DNA of 64,000 nt, from contig NZ_JAOVZQ010000001.1 of the NCBI RefSeq assembly GCF_026619435.1, forward strand, positions 3,479,501 to 3,543,500, in the 5' to 3' direction. Under the pieces are notes generated by a model. It saw only the letters and a list, made by a program, of their open reading frames with translations, was not told the DNA's origin and did no database searches. Each line of letters opens with the position of its first letter. Within the stretch, counting starts at the first letter, position 1. Both the position numbers and the translations under genes were made by a program. Shown here piece after piece: positions 1 to 9,259 of this stretch. Origin of the DNA: Hoeflea ulvae. GTDB lineage: Bacteria; Pseudomonadota; Alphaproteobacteria; Rhizobiales; Rhizobiaceae.

Positions 1-44
1 TGTTCTGCGAGCCTTCCGAACCGGCCTGATCAGGCCCCAGGGCC

Positions 45-1133
45 TTACCCGGCGCCGCCGACATCGGTGCGGGCAACGGCAACGGTCTTGACGATGGCAA
101 AGCACTGCGCACCCGGTTCGAGCTGCAGCGCCAGCGCCGAGCGCCGGGTGATCCGCGCCAGCAGCAGATCATCGCCGGCCTTGAGCTGGATGATGGCGCC
201 GGGCCCGTCGCCGAGCCGCACCGCCGATACAGTGGCCGGCAGGACATTGAGCGCCGACAATCCCTCGGGCCGGGTCCGCGACAGGATCACGTCCTGGGCC
301 AGAATACGGATCGACAGCCGCGCGCCGATCCTGGCGTCGACCCTGGGCAGATATAGCGGTCCGGCAGATGCCTCGAGCCGCGTCAGCCCGTCATCTTCCT
401 GCGCCGTCACCACCGCATGCAACGACGCGCCGGCGGTGCGGATGCCGAGCGCCGGCACATTGTCGGGATCGGAGAGTATATCCTCGGCCGGACCGGCGCG
501 GACCACCCGGCCTGCGTCCATCAACACAAGGGTTGTGGCCAGCCGCGCCACTTCCACCATCGAATGGCTGACATAGAGCACCGGCACCGCAGTCTCTTCG
601 CGCAACCGCTCGAGGAACGGCAGGATTTCCGCCTTGCGCTCCTCATCAAGCGCTGCCAGCGGTTCATCCATCAGCAACAATTGCGGTCTGGCGAGCAGCG
701 CCCGGCCGATGGCCACGCGCTGTTTTTCGCCGCCCGACAGCCCGCCCGGCCGCCGCTCGAGCAATCCGTCAATGCCGAGCATCGCCACCACATGGTCGAA
801 CTCGGCGCCAACCCCGCGCGGCGCAAACCAATGGCCATAGCTCAGATTCTGCCGCACGCTGAGATGCGGAAACAGCCTGCCTTCCTGAAACACATAGCCA
901 AGCCGCCGCTGGTGCACCGGCACCGACGCGCCCTGCTCAGCGTCAAACAACACCCGCCCGTCAAGCACGATCCTACCCGCATCAGGCCGCAGCAGCCCGG
1001 CCACCGCATTGACCACGGAAGTCTTGCCGGAGCCGGAGCGACCGAACAGCGCGGTGACACCAGCCGGTGCCTCGAAATCGACATCGAGCGCGAAATCGCC
1101 AAAGCTGTGCGCCAAGTGCACCGAAAGGCTCAT
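45..1133 (-). CDS. modC: Molybdate ABC transporter ATP-binding protein
   Basis: This ATPase energises molybdate import through ModB. The 362-aa protein has a Walker A GRSGSGKTS, an LSGGEKQR signature and a Walker B ending LLLMDEP, followed by a C-terminal MOP-like region of about 130 residues. That extension is typical of ModC and separates it from other importer ATPases. The start ATG at 1133 overlaps the modB stop by 4 bp (ATGA), so translation is probably coupled. The frame stays open 223 codons further upstream, but that part runs across modB in another frame and is not real. Molybdate is needed for the Mo cofactor of SoxC nearby. Confidence 0.93.
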   Translation of the reverse strand: MSLSVHLAHSFGDFALDVDFEAPAGVTALFGRSGSGKTSVVNAVAGLLRPDAGRIVLDGRVLFDAEQGASVPVHQRRLGYVFQEGRLFPHLSVRQNLSYGHWFAPRGVGAEFDHVVAMLGIDGLLERRPGGLSGGEKQRVAIGRALLARPQLLLMDEPLAALDEERKAEILPFLERLREETAVPVLYVSHSMVEVARLATTLVLMDAGRVVRAGPAEDILSDPDNVPALGIRTAGASLHAVVTAQEDDGLTRLEASAGPLYLPRVDARIGARLSIRILAQDVILSRTRPEGLSALNVLPATVSAVRLGDGPGAIIQLKAGDDLLLARITRRSALALQLEPGAQCFAIVKTVAVARTDVGGAG

Positions 1134-1828
1134 GATCCCGAGATCCTTCGCGCCACGGCCCGGCCGATCCACTCCGACAAAAACAGCGCCAGAAGCGCAA
1201 TCGCCACGGCGATCAGCACCAGTTGCATCGCCCGGGAATCGCCCCCGGGCACCTGCAGGAAACTGTAGATTGCCGATGGCAGGGTCTGGGTCTGGCCCGG
1301 AATGTTGGAGACGAAGGTGATGGTCGCACCGAACTCGCCCATCGCCTTGGCAAAGGCCAGGATGACGCCGGCAAGAATGCCGGGCAGGATCAGCGGCAGG
1401 GTGATTGTGGCAAACACCCAAACCCGCGAGGCGCCCAGCGTCGCCGCCGCCTGTTCGAGCTTCGGATCCACCGCCTCGATCGCCAGCCTTATCGCGCGCA
1501 CCATCAGCGGAAACGCCATCACGGCCGCTGCAAGGGCTGCGCCGGTCCAGCGAAAGGCGAAGACCAGTCCGAAGGCGTCCTCGAGAAAGCCGCCAACCGC
1601 GCCGCGGCGTCCGAAGGTCAGAAGCAGCAGATAGCCGGTGACCACCGGCGGCAGGATCAGCGGCAGATGCACCAGCCCGTTGAGCACCTGCTTGCCCCAG
1701 AACTCGTGCCGCGCCAGCGCATAGGCCACCGCCACGCCCAACGGCAGGCTCAGCACCGTGGCCCAGAACGACACCTTGAGCGACAGCGCAACCGCGCTCC
1801 ATTGATCCGGGGTGAGCCAGTCAGCCAT
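1130..1828 (-). CDS. modB: Molybdate ABC transporter permease
   Basis: Inner-membrane channel of the molybdate importer, 232 aa, the usual ModB length, with about five hydrophobic helices. It carries a typical cytoplasmic EAA-type loop around residues 123-150 (EAVDPKLEQAAATLGAS), which docks the ATPase. Its start overlaps the end of modA by 8 bp and its stop overlaps the modC start by 4 bp, so modABC is a tight operon. No modE regulator is adjacent. Confidence 0.94.
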   Translation of the reverse strand: MADWLTPDQWSAVALSLKVSFWATVLSLPLGVAVAYALARHEFWGKQVLNGLVHLPLILPPVVTGYLLLLTFGRRGAVGGFLEDAFGLVFAFRWTGAALAAAVMAFPLMVRAIRLAIEAVDPKLEQAAATLGASRVWVFATITLPLILPGILAGVILAFAKAMGEFGATITFVSNIPGQTQTLPSAIYSFLQVPGGDSRAMQLVLIAVAIALLALFLSEWIGRAVARRISGS

Positions 1829-2612
1829 CGCCCTGCCCGGTCAGCGGCGCAAACCCTTGCGCTCTGAAGATCTCCACTGCAGCCGGGCTGATGAGAAAGT
1901 CCAGAAAGGCTTTGGCATCCGGATGCATCGAGGTGCGGACAATGGCAGCCGGATAGATGATCGGGGCGTGGCTGTCTTCGGCAAAGGTCGAGACCACGCT
2001 GACAGCGTCATCGGCCACCGCATCGCTGGCATAGACAATGCCGAACGGGGCTTCACCGGACGACACCAGCGCCAGTGCGGCGCGGACATTGTCGGTCTGC
2101 GCCACCCTGGTGGACACCGTGTCCCAGAGGCCGAGATTGCTGAGCGCTTCCTTGCCGTAGATCCCCGCCGGCACGGAATCGACCAGCGCCATCGCCAGCC
2201 GGCCGTCCCCAAGCAGGCCCGGCAAATCCGTCTTCGGGCCGAGACTGATCCCGGGTGCATTGCGGCCATGGGCGATCAGCACCAGGCGGTTGCCCAAAAT
2301 ATTTGTGCGGGTGTCGGCTCGGATCATTTCCGCATGTTGCAGATAGTCCATCCAGTCAACCGAGGCAGAAATGAAGATATCGGCGGGCGCGCCCTGCTCG
2401 ATCTGCCGCGCCAGGCTGGAACTGCCGGCATAGGAAATCCTCACGGCGGTGCCTGTCTGACTGCCCCAGTCCATCGCCACCTGGTCCAGCGCCGTCTTCA
2501 GGCTGGCCGCGGCAAACACCAGCATATCATCTGCCCGGGCGCCCACGGCGGACAGCGTCAGCCCGGCAGCAACCAGCATACCAACCATGCGGCGGATCAA
2601 ACGGGCAGGCAT
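1821..2612 (-). CDS. modA: Periplasmic molybdate-binding protein
   Basis: Extracytoplasmic receptor that hands molybdate (or tungstate) to ModBC. I place the start at 2612 (MPARLIRRM...). It has a GGGAG ribosome site about 9 nt upstream and gives a proper signal peptide ending ARA-DDML; an earlier in-frame start at 2681 adds 23 non-signal residues. The mature protein begins with LVFAAASLKTAL, the conserved ModA oxyanion-binding Ser region, and has the SYAGSSSLARQIEQGAPADIF motif around residues 63-83. It lies downstream of soxF on the same strand with a 156-bp gap and may be partly transcribed with the sox genes. Confidence 0.94.
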   Translation of the reverse strand: MPARLIRRMVGMLVAAGLTLSAVGARADDMLVFAAASLKTALDQVAMDWGSQTGTAVRISYAGSSSLARQIEQGAPADIFISASVDWMDYLQHAEMIRADTRTNILGNRLVLIAHGRNAPGISLGPKTDLPGLLGDGRLAMALVDSVPAGIYGKEALSNLGLWDTVSTRVAQTDNVRAALALVSSGEAPFGIVYASDAVADDAVSVVSTFAEDSHAPIIYPAAIVRTSMHPDAKAFLDFLISPAAVEIFRAQGFAPLTGQGDG

Positions 2613-2723
2613 CCGGCAAGCTCCCTGATTATAAGGTCCTAAGGGACGTATCAGCGGGAAGCATCGGCTGGCAAGCACCAAGGCCTGCAGCCGCTATTTG
2701 GCGTGCGCAGAACTGGAGCCGGA

Positions 2724-2748
2724 GGCAGGGACATCCCTGCTCCCTGCC
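2724..2748 (-). terminator. Hairpin between soxF and modA
   Basis: A perfect 8-bp inverted repeat, GGCAGGGA and TCCCTGCC with a 9-nt loop, lies about 20 nt after the soxF stop on the minus strand. No T-tract follows, so it may be a weak terminator or an RNA-stability/processing element separating the sox and mod transcripts rather than a classical intrinsic terminator. Confidence 0.45.
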
Positions 2749-2768
2749 CGTTTGTCGTTCAGTAAGGA

Positions 2769-4043
2769 CTAGCCGAACATGTCGGCGGTTATCCCGGCAT
2801 ACCAGCCGGCGGATTCCTCGTAATTGGCCTTGCGCAGCGCCGCATCCTCATCCATCTGGCTGACAAAGCTCTGGGTCGAGGCGATCTTGCCGTCGCCGGG
2901 TTCATATTGCGCCCCGACCTTCACGCTGTCATCGGTCTCGATCAGGCTCCAGCAGGTATTGGCATATCTCGCCGGAAACACCTTGGCGTCGACCAGATCG
3001 CCGCGAATGGTCATCGCCGCCACCTTGGCCTGGCTGTTGGCGGAAAAGCCGGATTTCGGCATGTCGCCGGCAATGCAGGCGTCGCCAATGACAAACACTG
3101 CCTCATCCATCGTCGAGCGCATGCTCTCGGGCTCGATGGGACAGAAGCCGCTGTCATCGGCAAGCCCCGCAGCAGCGGCAATCGCGCCCGCCTTTTGCGC
3201 CGGAATGATGTTCATGAAGGCGCCCTTGAAGGTGTCGAGATCGGTCTCCACGGTGCCATTGCCGACATCGACACTGACGATGCCGCCATGCACATCCGGC
3301 CCGTACCATTCGATCATGCCGGGATAATGCTTCTCCCAGCCCTCCTGGAATACTCCCTGCTTGGAGAACTTGTCCTTCGGATCGAGAATGATCACCTTGG
3401 AATCAGAGAGCCCCTTGGCCTTGAGCACATGCGCCATCATCGAGGCGCGTTCATAGGGTCCGGGCGGGCAGCGATAGGGATTGGGCGGCGCCACCATCAG
3501 GATCTGCTGGCCGTTTTCGATGGCGTCGAGCCCGGCCTTCAATAGCTTGGTCTGCGGCCCGGCCTTCCAGGCATGCGGGGCGACCTCCGAGAGGTCCTCC
3601 GAATAGCCCTCGACCGAATCCCAGATCAGATCGATGCCGGGTGCGACCACCAGCCGGTCATAGGAAATGGTGGCCCCGTCGGCCATCGTCACCGTTTTGG
3701 CCTCGCGGTCGACGCCGGTTGCCATCCCGGTCACCTTGGTGATGCCGTAGTTCGATTGCAGCCCGTCATAGCTGTGGGTGATCGAGTCAAAGCTGCGGAA
3801 CCCGCCGACATAGAGATTGGAATAGAAGCAGGTGGTGTAGACATCCGAATTCTCGATCAGCGTCACGTCGATGGCGCCGTCGGAATCCTTGGCGATGTAG
3901 CGCGCCACGGTGGCTCCGCCCGCACCGCCGCCGATGACGACCACCCGCGGTTTGCCCTGGGCACGCAGATAGGTTGGAAGCGTCAGCGCCGCAGCTCCGG
4001 CGCCGGTTAAAAGTCCGAATTGGCGTCTTGTCAGGCCTGCCAT
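2769..4043 (-). CDS. soxF: SoxF sulfide dehydrogenase flavoprotein
   Basis: FAD subunit of the periplasmic SoxEF (flavocytochrome c sulfide dehydrogenase-like) complex, which oxidises sulfide and passes electrons to SoxE. The 424-aa product starts with a Tat signal (TRRQFGLLTGAGAAALTLP), then the dinucleotide-binding motif VVIGGGAGGATVA at about residues 34-46. Conserved redox cysteines of the family are visible in VYTTCFYSN and PYRCPPGPYE. A second FAD contact, AVFVIGDA, is near residue 320. It lies 26 bp downstream of soxE, the usual soxEF order. It could equally be called fccB, but the position in the sox cluster favours SoxF. Confidence 0.93.
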   Translation of the reverse strand: MAGLTRRQFGLLTGAGAAALTLPTYLRAQGKPRVVVIGGGAGGATVARYIAKDSDGAIDVTLIENSDVYTTCFYSNLYVGGFRSFDSITHSYDGLQSNYGITKVTGMATGVDREAKTVTMADGATISYDRLVVAPGIDLIWDSVEGYSEDLSEVAPHAWKAGPQTKLLKAGLDAIENGQQILMVAPPNPYRCPPGPYERASMMAHVLKAKGLSDSKVIILDPKDKFSKQGVFQEGWEKHYPGMIEWYGPDVHGGIVSVDVGNGTVETDLDTFKGAFMNIIPAQKAGAIAAAAGLADDSGFCPIEPESMRSTMDEAVFVIGDACIAGDMPKSGFSANSQAKVAAMTIRGDLVDAKVFPARYANTCWSLIETDDSVKVGAQYEPGDGKIASTQSFVSQMDEDAALRKANYEESAGWYAGITADMFG

Positions 4044-4069
4044 GATATCCTCCCGATTGCAGGTTGCAG

Positions 4070-4798
4070 TTATTGCGGTTCCAGCGAACTGAAATAGGCG
4101 GCCAGCGCGGCGATCTCCTCATTGCCGAGATTGGCGACGCGCAGCTTCATCACATCATTTGAGCGCACATTGGTGACGTATTCAAACAGCGAGCGGACGA
4201 AATAGTCTTTCGGCAGCCCGACAATCGACGGAATGCCGTCGGCATGGCCGCTGGCCTGGTGGCAGGTCACGCATTCGCCGGCCAGATATTCGCCATAGTC
4301 CGGGTCGCCTTCCATCTGCAGCACGATGTCGGCAAAGCCGTGCACCTCCCCATCGTCCGAGGCGTCGCTCGCCACCGGATCCGGCGCAGGTGCGGTCCGT
4401 GTCGCGGATTCAAGCCAGTTGATCAGCGCCGCACGGTCCTCGGCATCAGTCATGCCGCGAAACGACATGCGGTTGCCCTTGATATAGTCACGCGGTTTTT
4501 CGAGATAATCGCTCAGTGTTTCGGCGGTCCAGACCAACCCGGCTTCGCCGGCCGCGCGCATGCTGTCAGAATAGCGGAAATCATCGAGGCTGCCGGCTGT
4601 GCGGCCGAACAGATTATCGAGATGCGGGCCGACCTTGTGCCTGGCCCCTGCCCCGATCTCGTGACAGGCAGCGCATGGTTTGAACAGGGCTTCCGGCTCG
4701 GCCGCTGCGGCATTGGCGGTCAGCCACGCCAAAAAGAAGGCAGGCACCAGACCGCGCAACAATCTGCTGTGGATCCGGTGCCTGCCATGGTCAGTCAT
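4070..4798 (-). CDS. soxE: SoxE dihaem cytochrome c
   Basis: Periplasmic electron acceptor for the flavoprotein SoxF. The 242-aa protein has a signal peptide ending AAAA-EPEA. Its first haem site, CAACH, is at residues 42-46 in a class I cytochrome c domain (HKVGPHLDNLFGR), and the second, CVTCH, is at 176-180. A Pro/Asp/Ala-rich linker (about 135-152) joins the two domains. A GAGGAGACAGGA ribosome site precedes the ATG at 4798. It sits between soxD and soxF, and the whole soxDEF block is co-directional with short gaps. Confidence 0.9.
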   Translation of the reverse strand: MTDHGRHRIHSRLLRGLVPAFFLAWLTANAAAAEPEALFKPCAACHEIGAGARHKVGPHLDNLFGRTAGSLDDFRYSDSMRAAGEAGLVWTAETLSDYLEKPRDYIKGNRMSFRGMTDAEDRAALINWLESATRTAPAPDPVASDASDDGEVHGFADIVLQMEGDPDYGEYLAGECVTCHQASGHADGIPSIVGLPKDYFVRSLFEYVTNVRSNDVMKLRVANLGNEEIAALAAYFSSLEPQ

Positions 4799-4834
4799 TC
4801 CTGTCTCCTCATGGGCGCTGATCGCCCCGTGCGG

Positions 4835-5965
4835 TCAGTCTATACCGCCTCCCGAATTCTCCTCATCGCCATTGCCTTCCGGCGTCACGTCGATCACCTG
4901 GGCGCGGGCGGTGATTTCCACCGGACCCGGCTTGCAGTCGGCCATGCAGGGCTCGACGCCCTTGGCGTAATGCGGCTCGCTCAACCGGTCGTCGGCGATG
5001 AAGTTCGCCTCATTCGGCAACCGCATCTCAGTGAAGTTTTCCCCGGACAGTTCGAACTCTTCATCCTCGACGATATCGTTAAGATACATCAGATAGGCCG
5101 TCAGCGCATAGACATCGTCATCCGACAGCGACCGGGCGTCGCCAAAGGGCATGGCGCGGCGGACATAATCGAACACCGTCGACAGATAGGGCCAGTAGGA
5201 GCCGATGGTCTTGACCGGACGGTCCTTGAGCAGCGTGTCCTGGCCACCCGCCAGCACCGGCCAGCGTCCCGCACCCTCGCCGAAATCGCCATGGCAGACC
5301 GCGCAATTGTCGGAATAGATCGGCTCGCCTTGCGCCACGGTGCCTTTGCCCTCGGGCAGACCGGTGCCGTCGGGGCGAATGTCGATATCCCAGGCGGCAA
5401 CCTCGTCCGGCGCAGCCACCCGGCCAAGCCCGAACGCGCCCTGGCTTGCCTCCGTCGCCATCTCGGGCTCGGCTGCCATTACCGGTTCCGCCGCTGGTTC
5501 CTCGGCAGCGGGAGCGGCTTCGGCGGTTTCGACCGGTTCGGCCTCAACCACGGCCTCGGCAGCCGCCGCCTGCTCTGTCGAAAAGCTCTTCAGATAGGCC
5601 AGAACATTGGCGATATCGTCGTCCTTCTTCAGACCGGCAAAGGCCATCTTGGTGCCCTTGACCATGTCTTTCGGCTTGGCCAGGTACCGGGCGACGTTGG
5701 CGTCGTCCCAGATCAGCCCCTCTTCGCCCGCAGCCATCATCGCCTTGGAATATTTGTACCCCTCGGCCGATCCCGCCACACGGCCGAACAGATCATTGAG
5801 CTCGGGACCAACCCGGTGCTTGGCGCCTTCGCCGACGGCATGGCAGGCCTTGCATTTCTTGAACACTTTTTCGCCGGCATCAATGTCGCCATCGGCAAAT
5901 GCCGGGTTGGCAAAGGCAGCCAGTGCGGCAACGGCCAGCGCCGCAGACTTAGGAAACTTCAACAT
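4835..5965 (-). CDS. soxD: SoxD dihaem cytochrome c of sulfur dehydrogenase
   Basis: Electron-accepting subunit of SoxCD, which oxidises the outer sulfur of the SoxY-bound persulfide with six electrons. I place the start at 5965 (MLKFPKSAALAV), giving a clean signal peptide and a GGGGTGG ribosome site; it overlaps soxC by 17 bp. Haem sites are CKACH at residues 38-42 and CAVCH at 221-225. A long Ala/Glu/Pro-rich linker (about 133-175) separates the domains. The dihaem form of 376 aa matches Paracoccus-type SoxD. Confidence 0.93.
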   Translation of the reverse strand: MLKFPKSAALAVAALAAFANPAFADGDIDAGEKVFKKCKACHAVGEGAKHRVGPELNDLFGRVAGSAEGYKYSKAMMAAGEEGLIWDDANVARYLAKPKDMVKGTKMAFAGLKKDDDIANVLAYLKSFSTEQAAAAEAVVEAEPVETAEAAPAAEEPAAEPVMAAEPEMATEASQGAFGLGRVAAPDEVAAWDIDIRPDGTGLPEGKGTVAQGEPIYSDNCAVCHGDFGEGAGRWPVLAGGQDTLLKDRPVKTIGSYWPYLSTVFDYVRRAMPFGDARSLSDDDVYALTAYLMYLNDIVEDEEFELSGENFTEMRLPNEANFIADDRLSEPHYAKGVEPCMADCKPGPVEITARAQVIDVTPEGNGDEENSGGGID

Positions 5966-7232
5966 TTTCAACCACCCCGTCTTTGTTGACGTGCCATGTC
6001 TGGATGCCATTGTTGTGATAGATCGAGTTGCCGCCACGCGCGGCGCGCAGCGCGTTCTTGGTCGGCTGAACCAGTCCCTGATCATCGATGGCGCGCGACT
6101 GCAGCAGCAGTTCCGACCCGTCCCAGTTGATGTCGAGATAGAACCGGTGCAGCGCCTTGGGCAGGCTCGGCCCGTCGATCCGCGCCGTCTGCCAGGTGCG
6201 TCCACCATCAATCGTCACGTCAACGCGCTTGATCGTGCCGCTGCCCGACCAGGCCAGGCCGGAGATCACCAGCGGCCCCTTGCCATGGGTCACCGGCGCC
6301 TGCGGGCTGGGGCTGGTGATCACCGATTTCACATCCATCACCCAGGTGTGGCGGCGAGCCTTTCCACCAGCCAGGAGATCGGTGTATTTCGAGGTCTCCT
6401 CGCGCTGGGCCCAGGGCGCATCGCCGATTTCGAGACGACGGAGCCACTTGACCCACATATTGCCTTCCCAACCGGGAACGCACAGCCTGAGCGGATAGCC
6501 CTGCTCGGGACGCAGGGATTCGCCGTTCATCTTGAAGGCGACAAGGCAATCATCCAGCGCCTTGTCGATCGGGATCGAGCGCGTCATCGCCGAGGCGTCA
6601 GCGCCCTCGGCCAACAGCCATTTGCCACTGGTCTTCACGCCCGCCTCTTCCAGCAGGTAGCGCAGCGGAACGCCGGTATAGACCACGCAATGGATCATGC
6701 CGTGGGTGAACTGGCAGCCATTGAGCTGCGCGCCCTTCCATTCCATGCCGCCATTGGCGGCGCATTCGAGGAAATAGACCCGGTTTTCGCGCGGGAACCG
6801 CTTCAGGTCCTCCATGGTGAAGACCAGCGGCGTATCGACCAGTCCATGAATCATCAGCCGGTGATCGGCGGGATCAATCGTCGCCGTACCACCATGGTGC
6901 CGCTCGAAGCACAGACCATTGGGCGTGATGATGCCGTCGAGTTCATGCAGCGGCGTGAAATTGATCGACGAAACCGGATCGGCCGTCAGCCACGGCACAC
7001 TGCGGCGCACCACATTGGCCTCGAACTCCGACGGTGTACCATAGGGCGCGACATCGACGCCTTCGCCCGGATAGCGGTTCCAGTCCTGGATCTCGGTGAT
7101 CAGCGGATCACCGGCGGCGCGCGCCACACTGGTGCTTGCTGCAACCGCAGCGCCGCCCATCAGGCCGGCCTTGAGAAAGGCGCGCCGTGACGCAGTCTGT
7201 TGTCTCGATTTCGTGTCGGTCCGGTCTACCAT
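5949..7232 (-). CDS. soxC: SoxC molybdenum sulfur dehydrogenase
   Basis: Catalytic molybdopterin subunit of SoxCD, of the sulfite oxidase family. The ATG at 7232 has a GGGAGG ribosome site and exposes a Tat signal (SRRAFLKAGLMGGAAVAAS). An in-frame start 26 codons upstream gives only an acidic non-signal tail. The presumed Mo-ligand cysteine is C157 in FLECAANGG, followed by WKGAQL. The C-terminal dimerisation domain (TIDGGRTWQ) is intact. At 427 aa it is the standard length. SoxC links the cluster to modABC, because its activity depends on molybdate supply. Confidence 0.95.
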   Translation of the reverse strand: MVDRTDTKSRQQTASRRAFLKAGLMGGAAVAASTSVARAAGDPLITEIQDWNRYPGEGVDVAPYGTPSEFEANVVRRSVPWLTADPVSSINFTPLHELDGIITPNGLCFERHHGGTATIDPADHRLMIHGLVDTPLVFTMEDLKRFPRENRVYFLECAANGGMEWKGAQLNGCQFTHGMIHCVVYTGVPLRYLLEEAGVKTSGKWLLAEGADASAMTRSIPIDKALDDCLVAFKMNGESLRPEQGYPLRLCVPGWEGNMWVKWLRRLEIGDAPWAQREETSKYTDLLAGGKARRHTWVMDVKSVITSPSPQAPVTHGKGPLVISGLAWSGSGTIKRVDVTIDGGRTWQTARIDGPSLPKALHRFYLDINWDGSELLLQSRAIDDQGLVQPTKNALRAARGGNSIYHNNGIQTWHVNKDGVVENVEVS

Positions 7233-7326
7233 GAGAGCCTCCCGTCGTGCATGTCCTGCATCTGCATCATTGTCTCCGTCGTCATCGCCAGGTTCTTGGA
7301 CCCCGGCCATTCAAGTCAAATCAGGT

Positions 7327-9027
7327 TCACCGGATCACCCGGACCGCCGCAGCGTCCGGATCCAGCGAAACCACCGATTTCTTGGTGATGTAGTCTTCCA
7401 TCAGGTCGTAGATGGCAGGTCCTTCGACCCCTTCATTGACCGAGGCCCAGCCGCCGACTGTGTAGGTCTTGTCGGCTTGCATCGGTTCGCCGCTGCCGGT
7501 GAGCCGCATCTCCGAAATCCGCGACCCCATATTGGCATCGGGCGTGCAGGCATAGGTAAAGCCGCCAACGCGGACCATGTCGCCGCCCTGCTGCAGGAAC
7601 GGGTCCTTGTTGAACAGGTTGTCACAGACGTCTTCCATGATGTCCTTGAGCTGCGCGCCGGTGAACTCCAGCCGGTAGACCGACGGGTAACTCATCGAGG
7701 TTTCGGTGTAGAGATCATCAATAGTGATGTCCGAACCCGGCAGCAGCGTCGTGCCCCAGCGGAACCCCGGCGACAGCGCAATCTCGGTGTCACGCTCTTC
7801 CATGATGCCCTGACAGATCAGGTCGTCCCAGGTGCCGTTGAAATTGCCGCGCCGGTAAAGCAGTGTGTCGGTGGTGCCGATCACCCGTTGCGTCTCGGCC
7901 TCATAGGGCGCGCGCACTTCGTCGATCTTGGCAGCCATCTCCGGATCAGGCGTGATCACATCGGCAAACACCGGGATCAGCGTCGAGCTGTAGCCGGCAA
8001 CCTTGCCGTCCTTGACCTCGAGATCGATGCGGCCGAGATATTTGCCGTGCGAGCCCGACGACATCAGCAACGTGCCCTCGACTTCCAGCGCTACCGGGGT
8101 GGCGTCATGGGTGTGGCCGGTGACAATCACGTCAAGGCCGCTGACCGTCGACGCAATCTTGCGGTCGACGTCGAAACCGTTATGCGACAGCATCACCACG
8201 ATCTCGGCGCCTTCAGCCCGCGCCGCATCGACATTGGCCTGCAGCACTTCGGGGCGGATGCCGAATGACCATTTCGGAAACATCCAGCTCGGATTGGCAA
8301 TCGGCGTGTAAGGCATGGCCTGGCCGATGACGGCCACCTTGACGCCGCCACGCTCGAAATAGGCGGTGTGCTCGAAGGCCGGCTCGTCCCATTCCGCATC
8401 GAAGATGTTGGACGCCAGGAACGGATAGCCCATCGCATCGACCAGTTCGAGAAACCGGTCTTCGCCGAAGGTGAACTCCCAGTGCCCGGTCATCGCATCG
8501 GGCTTGAGCAGTTTCATGCACTCGACCATGTCCATGCCGTTGGTCTTGAGCGAGGTGTAAGAGCCCTGCCAGGTGTCTCCACCATCCAGGAACAACACCT
8601 TGTCGTCGCCGCGCTCGGCGCGGATCGCCTTGACCAGCGTCGCGGTGCGGTCAAGACCGCCAAGCTGGCCATAGGTGCGGGCCAGGTCGACATAATCCAC
8701 CATCGTGTGGGCATAGGCGTAGGGGCTGCCCTTCTCGATATCGAAATAGGCGAGGAATTCTTCTGCGACCAGATGCGGCGGCACGCCGGCATAGGCGCCG
8801 ACGCCGATATTGGTGTCGGGCGGACGGAAGAACACCGGCTTGAGCTGGGCGTGGCAATCGGTGAAATGCAGCAACGTCACCTGCCCCTTGGAATCGAACT
8901 TGAGCAGATCGTCCTGGGTCAGCTTCTGCTGCGCCAGCGCACGGGTCGGATTGGCGCCCAGCCCGGCGGCGCCAAGCACGAAACCGGCATTCAGGGCATA
9001 TTGCAGGAAATCGCGTCTGGTATGCAT
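7327..9027 (-). CDS. soxB: SoxB thiosulfohydrolase
   Basis: Dimanganese hydrolase that releases sulfate from the SoxY-bound S-thiosulfonate. I place the start at 9027 (MHTRRDFLQ). A GGAG lies 6 nt before it, and a Tat signal follows at once; the alternative ATG at 9039 has no ribosome site. Metal-binding motifs typical of SoxB are present: LLHFTDCHAQLKP (D57, H59), the family-specific GHWEFTFG, and SHNGFDVD and VTGHTHD further on. At 566 aa it has the family length. A 232-bp gap holding a strong hairpin separates it from soxA. Confidence 0.96.
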   Translation of the reverse strand: MHTRRDFLQYALNAGFVLGAAGLGANPTRALAQQKLTQDDLLKFDSKGQVTLLHFTDCHAQLKPVFFRPPDTNIGVGAYAGVPPHLVAEEFLAYFDIEKGSPYAYAHTMVDYVDLARTYGQLGGLDRTATLVKAIRAERGDDKVLFLDGGDTWQGSYTSLKTNGMDMVECMKLLKPDAMTGHWEFTFGEDRFLELVDAMGYPFLASNIFDAEWDEPAFEHTAYFERGGVKVAVIGQAMPYTPIANPSWMFPKWSFGIRPEVLQANVDAARAEGAEIVVMLSHNGFDVDRKIASTVSGLDVIVTGHTHDATPVALEVEGTLLMSSGSHGKYLGRIDLEVKDGKVAGYSSTLIPVFADVITPDPEMAAKIDEVRAPYEAETQRVIGTTDTLLYRRGNFNGTWDDLICQGIMEERDTEIALSPGFRWGTTLLPGSDITIDDLYTETSMSYPSVYRLEFTGAQLKDIMEDVCDNLFNKDPFLQQGGDMVRVGGFTYACTPDANMGSRISEMRLTGSGEPMQADKTYTVGGWASVNEGVEGPAIYDLMEDYITKKSVVSLDPDAAAVRVIR

Positions 9028-9222
9028 CCCATTCTCCATTCAGCGGAAAAACGAACAAAGTGTCCCGCTCCGGCTTTTGCCAGATTTGAATTTCGCCAAC
9101 ATTTCAACTCGTTATCGCATTGTCATCAAAACCGGAGCCGGCTTGATGAAGCGCCTGGGCGCATTCTTGTACCGCGACGGCGGCCTTCCGGGTCAGATCT
9201 GACACAAGGGCCTGGCCGTGGC

Positions 9223-9250
9223 TGCCGGAGGCGTCAAGACGCCTCCGGCA
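9223..9250 (-). other. Perfect 13-bp hairpin between soxA and soxB
   Basis: Exact inverted repeat TGCCGGAGGCGTC and GACGCCTCCGGCA with a 2-nt centre, 10 nt after the soxA stop. There is no T-run on the minus strand, so it is more likely to stabilise the upstream soxXYZA message or to attenuate read-through into soxBCDEF than to act as a full terminator. Confidence 0.7.
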
Positions 9251-9259
9251 AGATCCAAA

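Noticed and set aside
4244..5989. Plus-strand 581-codon open frame over soxE/soxD
   Set aside because: Antisense to two cytochrome genes with intact haem motifs; no start context or domain.
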